64,000 nucleotides of DNA from Opitutaceae bacterium (GCA_027482185.1 JAIXWF010000011.1:1-64000); one strand, 5' to 3'; shown: positions 7,776 through 17,629, counted from the first letter of the stretch. Made by a program: numbers and translations. Notes: generated by a model from the sequence alone, not told the origin.

Positions 7776-9581
7776 TCAGTCGATCTCGTAGACCTCGACG
7801 ATGACTTCGCCTCCGCCGGTCTTGCCGCGGACCTGCAGCGTGTAGGCGCCGGGCGCGAGCGTCGCGAGGATCACGGCGTCGAAACTGCCGGCCGGCAGCG
7901 CGAACGCGCCGACCTGGGCCGCGAGCTGCGGGGCCTGCGTGCCCGACCAGTTGTCGTTTTCGGCGATCTTGTTCGCGCCGGAATACAGTTCGAGCACCGG
8001 GTCGGCGACGACGCCGGTGACGCCGAGCTGCGTCAGGCCGGGGCCGATCGCGCGGATCATGACGGTCTGGGACTGGTTGCCGCTGACGAAGAAGCCGGGG
8101 AAGGCGACGCCGCCCGCGGGCAGCGTGAGGCGCGTGGAGAGGTTGCTCAGTTTGCCGGTGGAGCCGCGGTTGACGACGACGGTGCTGCCCGCGCCTTCGC
8201 CGCTGAGGGCGCTGGCCGGATCGAAGTAGCCGTCGCGGCCGAGCTTGGTCCAGGCGTAGGCCCAGTTGCCGGAGGTCGTGAAGGCGCCGAGGTAATTCGT
8301 GGCGGTGAAGAAGCCGTCGTTCGGCGGCGTGGCGGCGAGTTGGAGGGCGGGGCTGCCGGCACGGAGGCGCGGGTCGAGCTTGCCGCCGCGGGTGCGGTCG
8401 ACGGCCACGAAGAGCGGATCGGTGTTGATGCGGTTGTTCTGCGCGGCGTCCGTGACGTGGGCCACAGTGTAGTTGGAAGCCGGCGCGGGACCCGTCGTGG
8501 TGACGTTCGGGGCGAGGAACAGCGAGGTCGTCGCGGTGCCGGCGCCGAAGGTGCCGAAGAGGTTGTTCGCGATCACGATGTCGCCGGCCGCGAGGCGCTT
8601 GGCGCTGTCCTGGGCCTGCGCGCTCTCGGTCTCGATGCGCCAGGCGTAGCCGCGGAAGTCGTGGAAGATGGAGCTGTAGACCTTGCCGCCGGTGTTGTCG
8701 CGGAAGATGGGCCCGATGCTCAGGGCGTTGGTGGACGCCGCGCCGGAACCGATGGCGGTGTAATTGTAGACGGTCGGGATCGCGTACGGCGTGCCGTCCT
8801 CGGGAGTGGTGCCGCCGTCGGATTCGAAGGCGTGGTTGCCGACGGAGGGATCCTGGATCGTGAACAGGAACTGGAGCTTGCCGCGGTAGCCTTCGTCCCA
8901 GTCGAACGCATCGTCGTCGTTGAAGGCGCTGACCAGGTATTTGCAGTTCACGGTGCCGCCGAACCACTCGAAGCCGTCGTCGGCGTTGGCGAAGACCTCG
9001 ACGTACTCGATGGTCGTGCCGGAACCGACGGCGCCCATGGTGAGGCCGTTGAGCTCGTTGTTGGGCCCGAGCAGGGAGCCGGCGTGGCGGATCGACACGT
9101 AGCGGAACACGCCGGAGTCGTCGGCGTCGTTGGTGCCGCCGTAGAGCCCGAGCGGCTCGGTGGTCGGGATGCCCTCGATGTTGCCGGTGCCCGCCGCGGT
9201 GTTGATGCGCGCGCGGCCGAGGATGACGACGCCGCCCCAGAGGCCGCGGTCGCTTTGGCCGAGGTTGCCGTTCAGGTTGTCGGCCTCGGCGGTGAAGATG
9301 ATCGGCTCGGCGGCCGTGCCGCTGGCGTTGATCTTGCCGCCGCGGGCGATCACCAGCGCGGAGGCGTCCTGGGCGGAGCGGACCTTGCCCTTGATCACGG
9401 TGCCGGGTTCGATCGTCAGCACGACGCCGTCGGTCACGAAGACGCGGCCGTCGAGGATATAGGTGTTGTTCTTGGTCCAGGTGCGGCTCGACGTGATGTT
9501 CGAGTTGACCGGGATGTCGGCGGCGAGGAGCGCGCCGGGCACGGCGAGGACCGCGAGCAGTTTCAGGAGACGGGATTTCAT
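7776..9581 (-). CDS. Secreted beta-helix-like protein with Opitutaceae-type C-terminal domain
   Basis: The 601-residue protein has a clear signal peptide (MKSRLLKLLAVLAV, cleavage after about residue 20). The first about 430 residues contain Gly/Asn/Asp-rich turns and short beta strands (for example TIEPGTVIKG, and WGGVVILGRARI), which suggest a parallel beta-helix. The last about 130 residues (IRAIGPGL, DPVLELY, AFALPAGSFDA, PGAYTLQVRG, VEVYEID) form a beta-sandwich-like domain that I associate with exported Opitutus proteins, possibly a sorting or adhesion domain. It lies 49 bases downstream of a TonB-dependent receptor on the same strand and probably works with it at the cell surface. No enzymatic residues were recognised. 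Confidence 0.72.
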   Translation of the reverse strand: MKSRLLKLLAVLAVPGALLAADIPVNSNITSSRTWTKNNTYILDGRVFVTDGVVLTIEPGTVIKGKVRSAQDASALVIARGGKINASGTAAEPIIFTAEADNLNGNLGQSDRGLWGGVVILGRARINTAAGTGNIEGIPTTEPLGLYGGTNDADDSGVFRYVSIRHAGSLLGPNNELNGLTMGAVGSGTTIEYVEVFANADDGFEWFGGTVNCKYLVSAFNDDDAFDWDEGYRGKLQFLFTIQDPSVGNHAFESDGGTTPEDGTPYAIPTVYNYTAIGSGAASTNALSIGPIFRDNTGGKVYSSIFHDFRGYAWRIETESAQAQDSAKRLAAGDIVIANNLFGTFGAGTATTSLFLAPNVTTTGPAPASNYTVAHVTDAAQNNRINTDPLFVAVDRTRGGKLDPRLRAGSPALQLAATPPNDGFFTATNYLGAFTTSGNWAYAWTKLGRDGYFDPASALSGEGAGSTVVVNRGSTGKLSNLSTRLTLPAGGVAFPGFFVSGNQSQTVMIRAIGPGLTQLGVTGVVADPVLELYSGANKIAENDNWSGTQAPQLAAQVGAFALPAGSFDAVILATLAPGAYTLQVRGKTGGGEVIVEVYEID

Positions 9582-9630
9582 CGGAGGAGGATCAGGTTGG
9601 TTGCGCTGACAAAAACGGGCGCGCGTCGGC

Positions 9631-12468
9631 TCAGTACGTGTAGCTCACGCCGAACGCGGTGGTGACGCCGCGGCGATACGACGACCTGGTGTACTCGGTT
9701 CCCCGATACACGTAGGTCTCCTCGGCGGCGCGATCGAGGAGGTTCTTGGCGCTCAGCGTGGCCTTCCAGCGCTGGCCGAGGCGCTGCCCCCAGACGAGGT
9801 CGAGGGTCGGCGCCGGCTGCTCGAACACATTGGGCGTGCCCGGTGGGCTGACCTGCGCAAGGCGCTCGCCGAAGACGTTCCAGTAGGCGCTCACGGTCGT
9901 GCCCCAGCGGGCGTGGCTGAACGTCACGTCGACGTTGGCGATGTACGGCGACTGGCCGGTGAGTTCGCGGGTGCCCTGGGCGCCCGGTTCGTAGAAGCGG
10001 ATGAACGCGAGTTCGGCGGCGGCGATGTCGACCTTCGATTCGACCCAGGTCCAGTTGAAGCCGCCGGACCAGTTGCGCAGGCGGTCGGACAGGAAATCGA
10101 AACGCTTGCGGACCTCGACCTCGACGCCCGTGACCTCGCCCTTGGGGGCGTTCTGGTACTGCAGTTCGCCGCTGTTGATCACCGAGAACACGCCGCGCTC
10201 GATCGGGTCGCGCATGTCCTTGCGGAACAGGCTCACGGCGAGCAACTCGCCCTTGCGCGGGAACCATTCCCAGCGGAGATCGAAATTTTTGATCTTCGTG
10301 CGGCGGAGGTTCGGGTTGCCGATGTAGACGAAGTCGCCGACGAACTCGAAGGACGTGTAGTCGGCGATCTCACGGAAGTTCGGCCGCGCGATCGTGCGCG
10401 TGAACGCCGCCCGCAGGTTCATGCGGTCGGTCAGCGCGAGGACGAGATTGGCGGAGGGCAGCGTGTCGTCGTTGTCGAGCAGGCCCGCGCGGCGGCGCGG
10501 GTCGCGGCTGCGCACGTCGAGAAACGTGGACTCCTGGCGTGCGCCGCCGATGAAGCGCAACCGCCGGGTGAGCGGGACATCCGCCATGGCGTAGAACGCC
10601 TCGACCTGCTGCTCGCCGAGGAAGCTGTTGCCCGCCGAGGTCGTCTCGACGAGGTAAAGTTGGCCGGAGCGGAACCGGCCCGTCGCGGGGTCGACCTGGC
10701 CCACCTGGGCCTCGCGCAGGAAGGCGGCCTCGTTGCCGTCGTACCGCAGCACCGTGCTGTTGTACTCGAAGAGCCGCTCGTTGAATTCGCGCTCGGTCAC
10801 CGCCCGGGCCGCGCCGAACTTCAGCTGGCCGTCGCGGCCCGCGCCGAAGGCGACCGGAAGGGTGAAATCGACGGAGTAGTCGCGGCGTTTCTCCTCGAGG
10901 TCGCGGAAATAGCGCGAGGGCCGCGGCAGGCCGGAGGCCTCGAAAAACTCGCCGCCGTCCGGGGTGCGGAAGCTGCTGAAGTAGCGCGTGTCGGGCTCGT
11001 CCTGGGTCGTGACGGCGTCCGTCGCGCTCCACTGCACCCGCAGGTCGCGCCAGGCGGGGAAGAGATGCTTGCCCGCGAGCTGCACGGAACGGAGCGAGCG
11101 CTCGGTGTAGCGCAGCGTGCGCGTGGTGAAAACTTCCGTCTCGCTGATGCCGCCGCCGGCGACGTTGAGGCCGGTCTGCCGGCGGGCCATGTCGTTGCCG
11201 GCTTGGTTGAACATCGTGTTCAGGCTGGCCTGGTGGTCGGGGCTGAACTGGTACGCGACGTTGACGAGGCTGCCGAGCAGCGCGTCGTCCTCGCTGCGCG
11301 CGTCGTCCAACAGCACGAGCGGCGCGAGCGCGGGCGAGTTCACGCCCTGGCGCTCGTAGCGGGCGCGGACGCCGTCGCGGTAGCCGGTGAAGCTGCGGTC
11401 GTAGGAAAAGCTCGCCGCATAGCCGAGCCGCCGGCCGAAGAGCCGTTCCACGCCGCCCATCGCGGCGGAGAAACTGCGGTTGAACGGGCCGTCCTTGCGC
11501 ACCGGCGCGAGGTTCGGGCTGAACGCGCGGGTCAGCTCGCCGATCTCGCGGTCCACGGTCGGCGTCGAGAAGCGCAGCGGAATGCGCGTGCCTGCGAGCG
11601 CCGCGGGCAGGTCGCGGGAGCCGTCGTCGCGGCCCCAGGTGTTGCTCGCGCCGCCCGTGCCGAGGAAATCTTTGCCCGTCACGCGCGAGTTGTGCGCGAA
11701 CGAAACGGAAACCGAAGCGGTGAACTGGTCGGGAAATTCCTTCGTCTTCAGATCGACGGCGCCGCCGGTGAAGTTGCCCGGCTTGTCGGGCGTGAACGAC
11801 TTCGTCGTGACGATCGCGTCGATGAGGTCGCTCGGGAACATGTCCATGTTCACCGCGCGGCGGTCGGGATCGGCGCTCGGCACCTCGACGCCGTTGACCA
11901 TCGTCGAGCTGTAGCGCTCGCCGAGGCCGCGGATGTAGACGTACTTTCCGCCGACGACCGAGGCGCCGGTCACGGCCTTCATCGCCGCGGCCGCCGTGCC
12001 GAAGCCCAGCTTGCCCATCTGCTCGGAGCCGATCGCGTCGCTGACCGCGGCGGACTTCTGCCGCGCGCTCAGGAGGCCGAGCCCGGAGTTCTGCACCAGC
12101 TCGGCGGAAACGGTGAACGCCTCGAGCTTCAGCACGGGCTCGTTGCTGGCGGCCAGCGGCAGATCGATCCGCGTCGCGCCTTCGGCCGCTACCTCGAGGC
12201 CGGTGACGGTGACGGGCTTGAATCCGTCCTTCGTCGCCGCGACATCGATGCGCCCCGGCGTCACGCCCGGAATCGCGAAGGCACCCTCGAGATCGGTGGT
12301 GGCGCCGAGCTCCGTGCCCGCGATGCGCACGGCGGCCCCGGCCACGCCGCGGCCGGTCTCGCTGCTGAGCACGCGGCCGGCGACCTCGGCGGCATCGGCG
12401 GCGGCCACGCCGGCCGCGAGGCACAGCAGCGGGCGGAGGCCGCGGCGGCGGAAGAGAAACGTCATCAT
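9631..12468 (-). CDS. TonB-dependent outer membrane receptor with N-terminal carboxypeptidase-like domain
   Basis: The 945-residue receptor has a signal peptide ending near ADAAE and a carboxypeptidase-regulatory-like beta-sandwich (about 28-105). The TonB plug follows (about 125-260, including MKAVTGASVVGGKYVYIRGL and YSSTMVNGVEVPSADP), and then a long barrel that ends in VSYTY. It imports a substrate too large or scarce for porins, driven by TonB/ExbBD. ATG 12468 (MM) was chosen because upstream in-frame starts place the signal peptide inside the protein. Its partner is the secreted protein downstream. A terminator-like hairpin lies in its leader at 12600-12632. The substrate is not identifiable. 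Confidence 0.88.
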   Translation of the reverse strand: MMTFLFRRRGLRPLLCLAAGVAAADAAEVAGRVLSSETGRGVAGAAVRIAGTELGATTDLEGAFAIPGVTPGRIDVAATKDGFKPVTVTGLEVAAEGATRIDLPLAASNEPVLKLEAFTVSAELVQNSGLGLLSARQKSAAVSDAIGSEQMGKLGFGTAAAAMKAVTGASVVGGKYVYIRGLGERYSSTMVNGVEVPSADPDRRAVNMDMFPSDLIDAIVTTKSFTPDKPGNFTGGAVDLKTKEFPDQFTASVSVSFAHNSRVTGKDFLGTGGASNTWGRDDGSRDLPAALAGTRIPLRFSTPTVDREIGELTRAFSPNLAPVRKDGPFNRSFSAAMGGVERLFGRRLGYAASFSYDRSFTGYRDGVRARYERQGVNSPALAPLVLLDDARSEDDALLGSLVNVAYQFSPDHQASLNTMFNQAGNDMARRQTGLNVAGGGISETEVFTTRTLRYTERSLRSVQLAGKHLFPAWRDLRVQWSATDAVTTQDEPDTRYFSSFRTPDGGEFFEASGLPRPSRYFRDLEEKRRDYSVDFTLPVAFGAGRDGQLKFGAARAVTEREFNERLFEYNSTVLRYDGNEAAFLREAQVGQVDPATGRFRSGQLYLVETTSAGNSFLGEQQVEAFYAMADVPLTRRLRFIGGARQESTFLDVRSRDPRRRAGLLDNDDTLPSANLVLALTDRMNLRAAFTRTIARPNFREIADYTSFEFVGDFVYIGNPNLRRTKIKNFDLRWEWFPRKGELLAVSLFRKDMRDPIERGVFSVINSGELQYQNAPKGEVTGVEVEVRKRFDFLSDRLRNWSGGFNWTWVESKVDIAAAELAFIRFYEPGAQGTRELTGQSPYIANVDVTFSHARWGTTVSAYWNVFGERLAQVSPPGTPNVFEQPAPTLDLVWGQRLGQRWKATLSAKNLLDRAAEETYVYRGTEYTRSSYRRGVTTAFGVSYTY

Positions 12469-12912
12469 GCCGGCCAACTCGCCACGCCGCCATTCCGCGC
12501 CGCAACACCAATGCTCCGCGGCCACGGGATCTTCACCGGCCCGCCACGCCGCCGTAACGTTCGTGCCGAATCGGCGACGCCGCGCGCCGGCCGGGACAGA
12601 AAAAAGCCGCCTCCCAACCCCTGGGAGGCGGCCACAACCCTGACACCACTGACAACCGCGGCGAAAGACGCGCGGTTCGCGGCGGCGTTCAACCGCAAAC
12701 CGGCCCGGCACCGCGATGTCACCCGGCCGCCATGCTTGTAACCGGAATTCCGATACCCGGGGCCGGATCCGGGGCCGCCGCGCGACGGTCCGGTGCCGGC
12801 CGGGTTACGTTTCGGCGTCGGCGCGCCCCGCGCATTGACGCGGACCCGGCCCGTCCGCTCCGGTCGCCCCGCGGTTCCCCGCGGACCGCGCGAACCTCCT
12901 CCGTTGCACACC
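12469..12912. other. Divergent intergenic region between two TonB receptors
   Basis: These 444 bases separate two divergent receptor genes and should hold both promoters. Apart from the minus-strand terminator-like hairpin at 12600-12632, I see no convincing -35/-10 pair, riboswitch core or small ORF. On the plus strand no strong Shine-Dalgarno precedes ATG 12913; the nearest purine-poor stretch is CCTCCTCC on that strand. Confidence 0.4.
12600..12632 (-). terminator. Terminator-like hairpin inside the leader of the 9631-12468 receptor gene
   Basis: GCCGCCTCCCA and TGGGAGGCGGC form an 11-bp perfect stem with a 5-base loop. On the minus strand it is followed by six T. It lies 132 bases before the receptor start codon with no gene ending upstream on that strand. 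It is therefore either an attenuator in a long leader or a terminator for an unseen minus-strand transcript. The plus-strand side has no T-tract. Confidence 0.7.
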
Positions 12913-15705
12913 ATGAAACTCCCTCCCCTCCTCCGCCGCTGCCGGGCCGCGCTGCTCGCCGGTCTGGCGCTCGCCGCCGTGCCGTTCCTTGCGGCGCAGC
13001 CGACCGCCACGATCTCGGGCCGCGTCTCCGACGCTTCCTCCCGCCTCGCCCTCGGCGGCGCCAAGATCGCCGTCGCCGGCACCGGCCTCGCGACCTTCGC
13101 CGACGCCGCCGGCGAGTTCACCCTCGCCGGCGTCCCGGCCGGCAACGTCGTCCTCGACTACAGCTACGTCGGCTACCCGGACCTCCGGAAGACCGTCGCC
13201 GTCGCGCCCGGCGCCTCCGTCCGCGCCGACGCCGTTTTCGGCAGCGACGTCGTCGCCCTCGACAAATTCGTCATCACCGGCAGCGCCGTCGGCTCCGCCC
13301 GCGCGATCAACCGCCAGCGCGCCGCCGACACGCTCACGAGCATCGTCGCCTCCGACGAGATCGGCCGTTTCCCCGACCAGAATGTCGCGGAATCGATGCA
13401 GCGCATTCCCGGCCTCGCGCTCTACCGCGACCAGGGCGAAGGCCGCTTCATTGTCGTGCGCGGCATCCGCCCCGACCTCAACAGCGTGAAACTCAACGGC
13501 GTCTCCATGGCCACGCCGGAGCGCGGCGACCGCGTCGTCGCCCTCGACGTGCTGCCGACCGACGCCCTCGCCGCCGTCGAGGTGACGAAGGTGCCGACGC
13601 CGGACCAGGACGCCGACGGTCTCGGCGGCAGCATCAACGTCCGCACCCGCAGCGCCTTCGACGCCGAAGGCCGCCAGTTGCAGTTCAGCGCCCAGGGCCA
13701 GTACAACGACCTCACCGGCCGCCTCAGCAGCAAGTTCAACGGCACCTTCGCGGATCGCTTCCTCGGCGGCAAAGTCGGCTTCATCTTCGCGCCGACGTGG
13801 CAGGCCCGCCGTTTCGGCTCGAACAATTTCGAGGAGGACGGCGGCTACACATTGCGCCCGATCCCCGGCGGCGCGGCCGGCGCCCAGGCCTACTTCCTCA
13901 ACGGCCTCGCCTTCCGCGAATACGAGATCACCCGCACGCGCTACGGCGCGAGCTCGGCCCTCGAGTTCAAGCCCGACAACGACTCGCTCTACTATCTCCG
14001 CGGCACGTTCTCGCAGTTCAACGACCACGAGATCCGCTACGTCTACACCCTGCCCTTCGTCGAAGGCACCCTGAGCGCGCTCAGCGACACCGGCGGCACC
14101 GTCACCGCCATGCGCCGCGAGCGCTACGACATGCGCTACCGGCAAAAGGACCAGCGCATCTTCGCCCTCGTCGCCGGCGGCGAGCGCAACGTCGGCCCCT
14201 GGAAAATCGACGGCCGAGCCGCGTGGTCCAAAGGCGAGGAAGAGCGGCCCGACGAAACCACCGTCCGTTTCCGCAAGAGCTCCCGCGCCAGCGCGTGGAC
14301 CTACTCTTTCGCCAACGGCACCTATGCGCCCTCCGTCTCGGTCACCGGCGCCAATGTCGCCGACCCCTCGCTGTACAACGAGATCAGCCGCTTCCGCCTG
14401 GTGAATTCGCCCGGCGACGAGACCGAAATCAATTTCGGCTTCAACGCCCGCCGCAGCTTCGCCCTCGGCGACGCCCCCGCCTACGTCAAGTTCGGCGCCC
14501 AGCTGCGCGAAAAGGAAAAGAACGCCAGCAACGAGACGGTGGACCACGCGGCGCCCGCGTCGTTCACCTTCGCCGGCATGCTCGAGGGCCAGACGCCCGA
14601 CGACTATCCGTTCTATTCGACCGGCGTGCGCGCCAGCACCCCGAAGATCCTGGCCGCGTTCAACGGCAACCGCGCCGCCTTCACGCCCACGCGCCTCTTC
14701 CTCGAAAGCACGCAGGACGACTGGACCTCGACCGAAGATGTGACGGCGCTGTACGCCATGGGCGGCGCCACCTGGGGCCAGCTCAATCTGCTCGCCGGCC
14801 TCCGCTTCGAACGCACCGACTACGAGAACCGCGGCAACCAGATCGCCGGCACCGTCGCCACGCCCGTCAGCCGCGGCCGCAGCTACGACAACTACCTCCC
14901 CGGAATCCATCTCCGCTACAACCTCAGCTCGCAAACGATCCTGCGCGCCTCCTGGAGCAATTCCCTCGCGCGGCCGTCGTTCGACGACAGCGCCCTGCGC
15001 CGCAGCGTCGATCTCGCCGCCAGCCGCGTCACCGAGGGCAACCCTCGCCTCAAGCCGCTCGAGTCCGTCAATTGGGACGCTTCCGTCGAACACTACCTCC
15101 CGTCCCTCGGCCTGCTCTCCGCGGCGGTGTTCCAGAAGGACATCGAGAACTTCACCTACCAGCGGACGCTGCCCGGCGGCGACCCGGCGACCGGCTTCGC
15201 GCTCGTCACCTTCGTGAACGGCAACAAGGGCCGCATCCGCGGGCTCGAATTGTCGTGGCAGCAGCAGCTGCGTTTCCTGCCCGCGCCGTTCAACGGCCTC
15301 GGGCTGATGGCGAACTACACCCGCAGCGCCAGCGAAGCCACCTATCCCACGCGGCCCGGCGAGAAGCTCGATTTCATCGGCCAATCCGAGGATATCGGCA
15401 ACCTCGCGCTGACCTTCGAACGCGGCGGTTTCTTCATCCGCGCGGCGCTCAATTTCCGCACCCCGCGGTTACGCGAGGACGAACCCCTCGGCGCCGATGC
15501 CGCGTCGGACCGTTGGGTCGACGACCACAAGCAGTTCGACGTCACCGCGAGCTACCGCCTCAACCGCAACTGGGAGCTCTTCGCGGAGGCGCTCAACATC
15601 ACGGACGAACCCTTCCGCGTCACCTTCGGGAAAAACGGCACGCGGCTCGTGCAGTTCGAGGAATACGGCTGGAGCGCCAACTTCGGCATCCGCTGGAAAC
15701 TCTGA
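12913..15705 (+). CDS. TonB-dependent outer membrane receptor (TIGR01782-like)
   Basis: The 930-residue receptor starts MKLPPLLRRC with a signal peptide to about residue 28, followed by a carboxypeptidase-like domain (about 30-108; ISGRVSDASS, YVGYPDL). The plug has the wording typical of the large Xanthomonas/Caulobacter-type receptor family (EIGRFPDQNVAESMQRIPG, about 152-170; GIRPDLNSVKLNGV, about 187-200; TPDQDADGLGGSINVRTR, about 231-248). The barrel ends with IRWKL. ATG 12913 was chosen over an upstream start 40 codons earlier, which lacks a signal sequence. Members of this receptor type often import oligosaccharides, but no carbohydrate enzyme is adjacent. It is divergent from another receptor and ends at a strong terminator. 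Confidence 0.88.
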   Translation: MKLPPLLRRCRAALLAGLALAAVPFLAAQPTATISGRVSDASSRLALGGAKIAVAGTGLATFADAAGEFTLAGVPAGNVVLDYSYVGYPDLRKTVAVAPGASVRADAVFGSDVVALDKFVITGSAVGSARAINRQRAADTLTSIVASDEIGRFPDQNVAESMQRIPGLALYRDQGEGRFIVVRGIRPDLNSVKLNGVSMATPERGDRVVALDVLPTDALAAVEVTKVPTPDQDADGLGGSINVRTRSAFDAEGRQLQFSAQGQYNDLTGRLSSKFNGTFADRFLGGKVGFIFAPTWQARRFGSNNFEEDGGYTLRPIPGGAAGAQAYFLNGLAFREYEITRTRYGASSALEFKPDNDSLYYLRGTFSQFNDHEIRYVYTLPFVEGTLSALSDTGGTVTAMRRERYDMRYRQKDQRIFALVAGGERNVGPWKIDGRAAWSKGEEERPDETTVRFRKSSRASAWTYSFANGTYAPSVSVTGANVADPSLYNEISRFRLVNSPGDETEINFGFNARRSFALGDAPAYVKFGAQLREKEKNASNETVDHAAPASFTFAGMLEGQTPDDYPFYSTGVRASTPKILAAFNGNRAAFTPTRLFLESTQDDWTSTEDVTALYAMGGATWGQLNLLAGLRFERTDYENRGNQIAGTVATPVSRGRSYDNYLPGIHLRYNLSSQTILRASWSNSLARPSFDDSALRRSVDLAASRVTEGNPRLKPLESVNWDASVEHYLPSLGLLSAAVFQKDIENFTYQRTLPGGDPATGFALVTFVNGNKGRIRGLELSWQQQLRFLPAPFNGLGLMANYTRSASEATYPTRPGEKLDFIGQSEDIGNLALTFERGGFFIRAALNFRTPRLREDEPLGADAASDRWVDDHKQFDVTASYRLNRNWELFAEALNITDEPFRVTFGKNGTRLVQFEEYGWSANFGIRWKL

Positions 15706-15730
15706 GCCGGCCGCGGCCCGACTCCACTCA

Positions 15731-15757
15731 GCCGACCCTGCGGGGTCGGCTTTTTTT
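15731..15757 (+). terminator. Rho-independent terminator of the second TonB receptor
   Basis: GCCGACCC and GGGTCGGC form an 8-bp stem around TGCG and are followed by seven T. It begins 25 bases after the receptor stop codon. The next gene, ending at 15785, is convergent. Confidence 0.88.
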
Positions 15758-15784
15758 GCGCCCGGAATCCGCGCCCGGCTTCGC

Positions 15785-17629
15785 TCACTCCTTCGGCGGC
15801 GCCGCAAACGGCGCCGCCGACATCGCACCGCCCGCCGGCTGCGGCGCGAGCGTCGGCACCGCCGTCGGCCTGCGCCGCTGCTCCACGAGCGCGAGCAGCA
15901 GATCGCTTTTCGCCAAGCTCCCTTGCAGCAAGCCCTCGCGGTCCACGACGGGCAGCCGTTCCGCCACGATGCCGAGGAAGCCGGCCAACGCCTCGGTCAA
16001 CGGCTGGTCGGGCGCGACGCGGGGAAAGTCGTCCCGCAGGATGTCGCGCGCGATCACCAGTTCGGCGAGGTCGGGCTCGCCGAGGTACGGCTTGATGTCG
16101 TGCAGCGACACCACGCCGAGAAACTTCCGGTCGGCGTCGACGACGTAGAGATTGTTCACGCGCAGCTTGAGGAACATGCGCGCGATCTCCTCGAAGTGCG
16201 CGGTCGGCGCCACGACGGGCGGATTAGGCCGCATCATGTCCGCCACCCTCGCCTCGCCCAAGCGCGGGTCGGGCACGGCTGCGGCCTTCCGTTTCATCGC
16301 CTCGCTGTACAGCGAAGAACCTTCGAGGCTCTTCGACGTGTAGTACGCGACCACCGAGCAGAGCAGCAGGGGCAAGATGATATCGTAGCTCAGCGTCATC
16401 TCGAAAAGCATGATCACCGCCATGACCGGCGCGTGGCTCGCGGCGGAGAGGAAGGCCCCCATGCCCACCAACGCGAAGGCCCGCGGGTCCTGCGCGCCGG
16501 CCGGCCAGTAGTGGTTGATCAACGTGCCGAACAGCAACCCCGCCCCGGCGCCCATGAACAGCGACGGCGTGAACACACCGCCGGGCGCACCCGAGCCGAA
16601 CGACGCCATCGTCGCGAGCCACTTGCACGCGAAGATGCCGAGAATGGCGACCCACACGACGCGGCCGTTGAGGATCTCGACGACGACGGAGTAGCCGTTG
16701 CCGCAGACTTGGGGCACGTTGATCGCGATCGCACCGACAATGAGACCGCCGAGCGCCAACCGCAGCGTCAGCGGCAAATTGAGCCCGACGAAAAACCGCT
16801 CCGCCTGCTTGAGCGATCGCAGGAACAACGGCGCCAGGCCGCCGACCACGAAGCCGAGGGCGATATAGCCGGGCATTTCCCAAACGGAGACCGGCGCGAA
16901 CGACGGCACCTTGTAGAGAACGTGCGCGGCCGTGAGGACCTGCACGGTCAGCGTGGCCGCCACGGCGGACACCACGAGCGGCCCCAGGCTCTCCATGGCG
17001 ATGGTGCCGAGGATGATCTCGGCGACGAAGAACGAACCCGCGATCGGCGCGTTGTACGCCGAGGCGATGCCGGCCGCCGCGCCGCAGGCCACGAGCAGAC
17101 GCAGTTGCGGCGGCGAGAACTTCCGCCAGCGGCCGAGCGCCGACGATACGACCGCCGCCAGCTGCACCATGGGGCCTTCGCGGCCGATCGAGCCGCCCGA
17201 GCCGATCGAAAACAGCGCCGCCGCCGATTTCACGAGGCTCGCGCGCACGGGCACGTCGCCGCGGCCGATGGCGATCACTTCCATGTAATCGGTCGAGCTC
17301 TGGCCGCGCGCGAAATGCTGCCCCCACTGCAGGACGAGACCCGCCAGGATTCCCCCGATCGTCGGCACCAGCAGGCATCCCCACCACGGCAACCGCTGCA
17401 TGGATTCCACGACCCCGAGGCTCGAGTTGCCGAACCAGTCGTGCGCACGCTCCGTCAGCGTCAGAAAAAGGATCGAGGTCAGCGCGCCAAGAAAGCCCGC
17501 CACCGCCGCCCACATCAGGGTCAGCTGCCATTCGCTCGGCTGCAGGCGCTCCTGGATCCAGACGCGCCACCGCAGCAGCCGCAGCAGGCGGCGCAGCAGC
17601 AACGCGGTGGGATCGGCGACGGCCTTCAT
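15785..17629 (-). CDS. ClC-family chloride channel/transporter with C-terminal CBS domains
   Basis: The 614-residue membrane protein carries chloride by the ClC mechanism. It has the ClC signatures GSGGSIGREGP (about 143-153, gating Glu at 151), AYNAPIAGSFFVAE and GAPGGVFTPSLFMGA, plus about ten hydrophobic segments up to about residue 440. The first anion-site motif, usually GSGxP, is replaced by the segment around QSSTDYMEV (about 110-118). Residues about 455-590 form a CBS pair (for example VADMMRPNP, NNLYVVDAD, VVSLHDIKPYL), which usually binds adenosine nucleotides and regulates transport. A Glu at the position equivalent to the proton Glu of exchangers (in FVAE) suggests antiport rather than a pure channel. 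That is an inference. Confidence 0.9.
   Translation of the reverse strand: MKAVADPTALLLRRLLRLLRWRVWIQERLQPSEWQLTLMWAAVAGFLGALTSILFLTLTERAHDWFGNSSLGVVESMQRLPWWGCLLVPTIGGILAGLVLQWGQHFARGQSSTDYMEVIAIGRGDVPVRASLVKSAAALFSIGSGGSIGREGPMVQLAAVVSSALGRWRKFSPPQLRLLVACGAAAGIASAYNAPIAGSFFVAEIILGTIAMESLGPLVVSAVAATLTVQVLTAAHVLYKVPSFAPVSVWEMPGYIALGFVVGGLAPLFLRSLKQAERFFVGLNLPLTLRLALGGLIVGAIAINVPQVCGNGYSVVVEILNGRVVWVAILGIFACKWLATMASFGSGAPGGVFTPSLFMGAGAGLLFGTLINHYWPAGAQDPRAFALVGMGAFLSAASHAPVMAVIMLFEMTLSYDIILPLLLCSVVAYYTSKSLEGSSLYSEAMKRKAAAVPDPRLGEARVADMMRPNPPVVAPTAHFEEIARMFLKLRVNNLYVVDADRKFLGVVSLHDIKPYLGEPDLAELVIARDILRDDFPRVAPDQPLTEALAGFLGIVAERLPVVDREGLLQGSLAKSDLLLALVEQRRRPTAVPTLAPQPAGGAMSAAPFAAPPKE

Noticed and set aside
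4467-9665. A 1732-codon plus-strand open frame opposite the RND pump and secreted-protein genes
   Set aside because: It is antisense to two well-supported genes, is composed mainly of Arg, Glu, Gly, Ala and Asp repeats, and is a product of high GC at third codon positions.
12633-12900. A cobalamin or other riboswitch in the leader of the TonB receptor gene
   Set aside because: I saw no conserved B12 box or other known riboswitch core, only a terminator-like hairpin.
12805-15384. An 859-codon minus-strand frame opposite the second TonB receptor
   Set aside because: The Val/Glu/Ala/Gly-rich product is an antisense shadow of a clear receptor gene.
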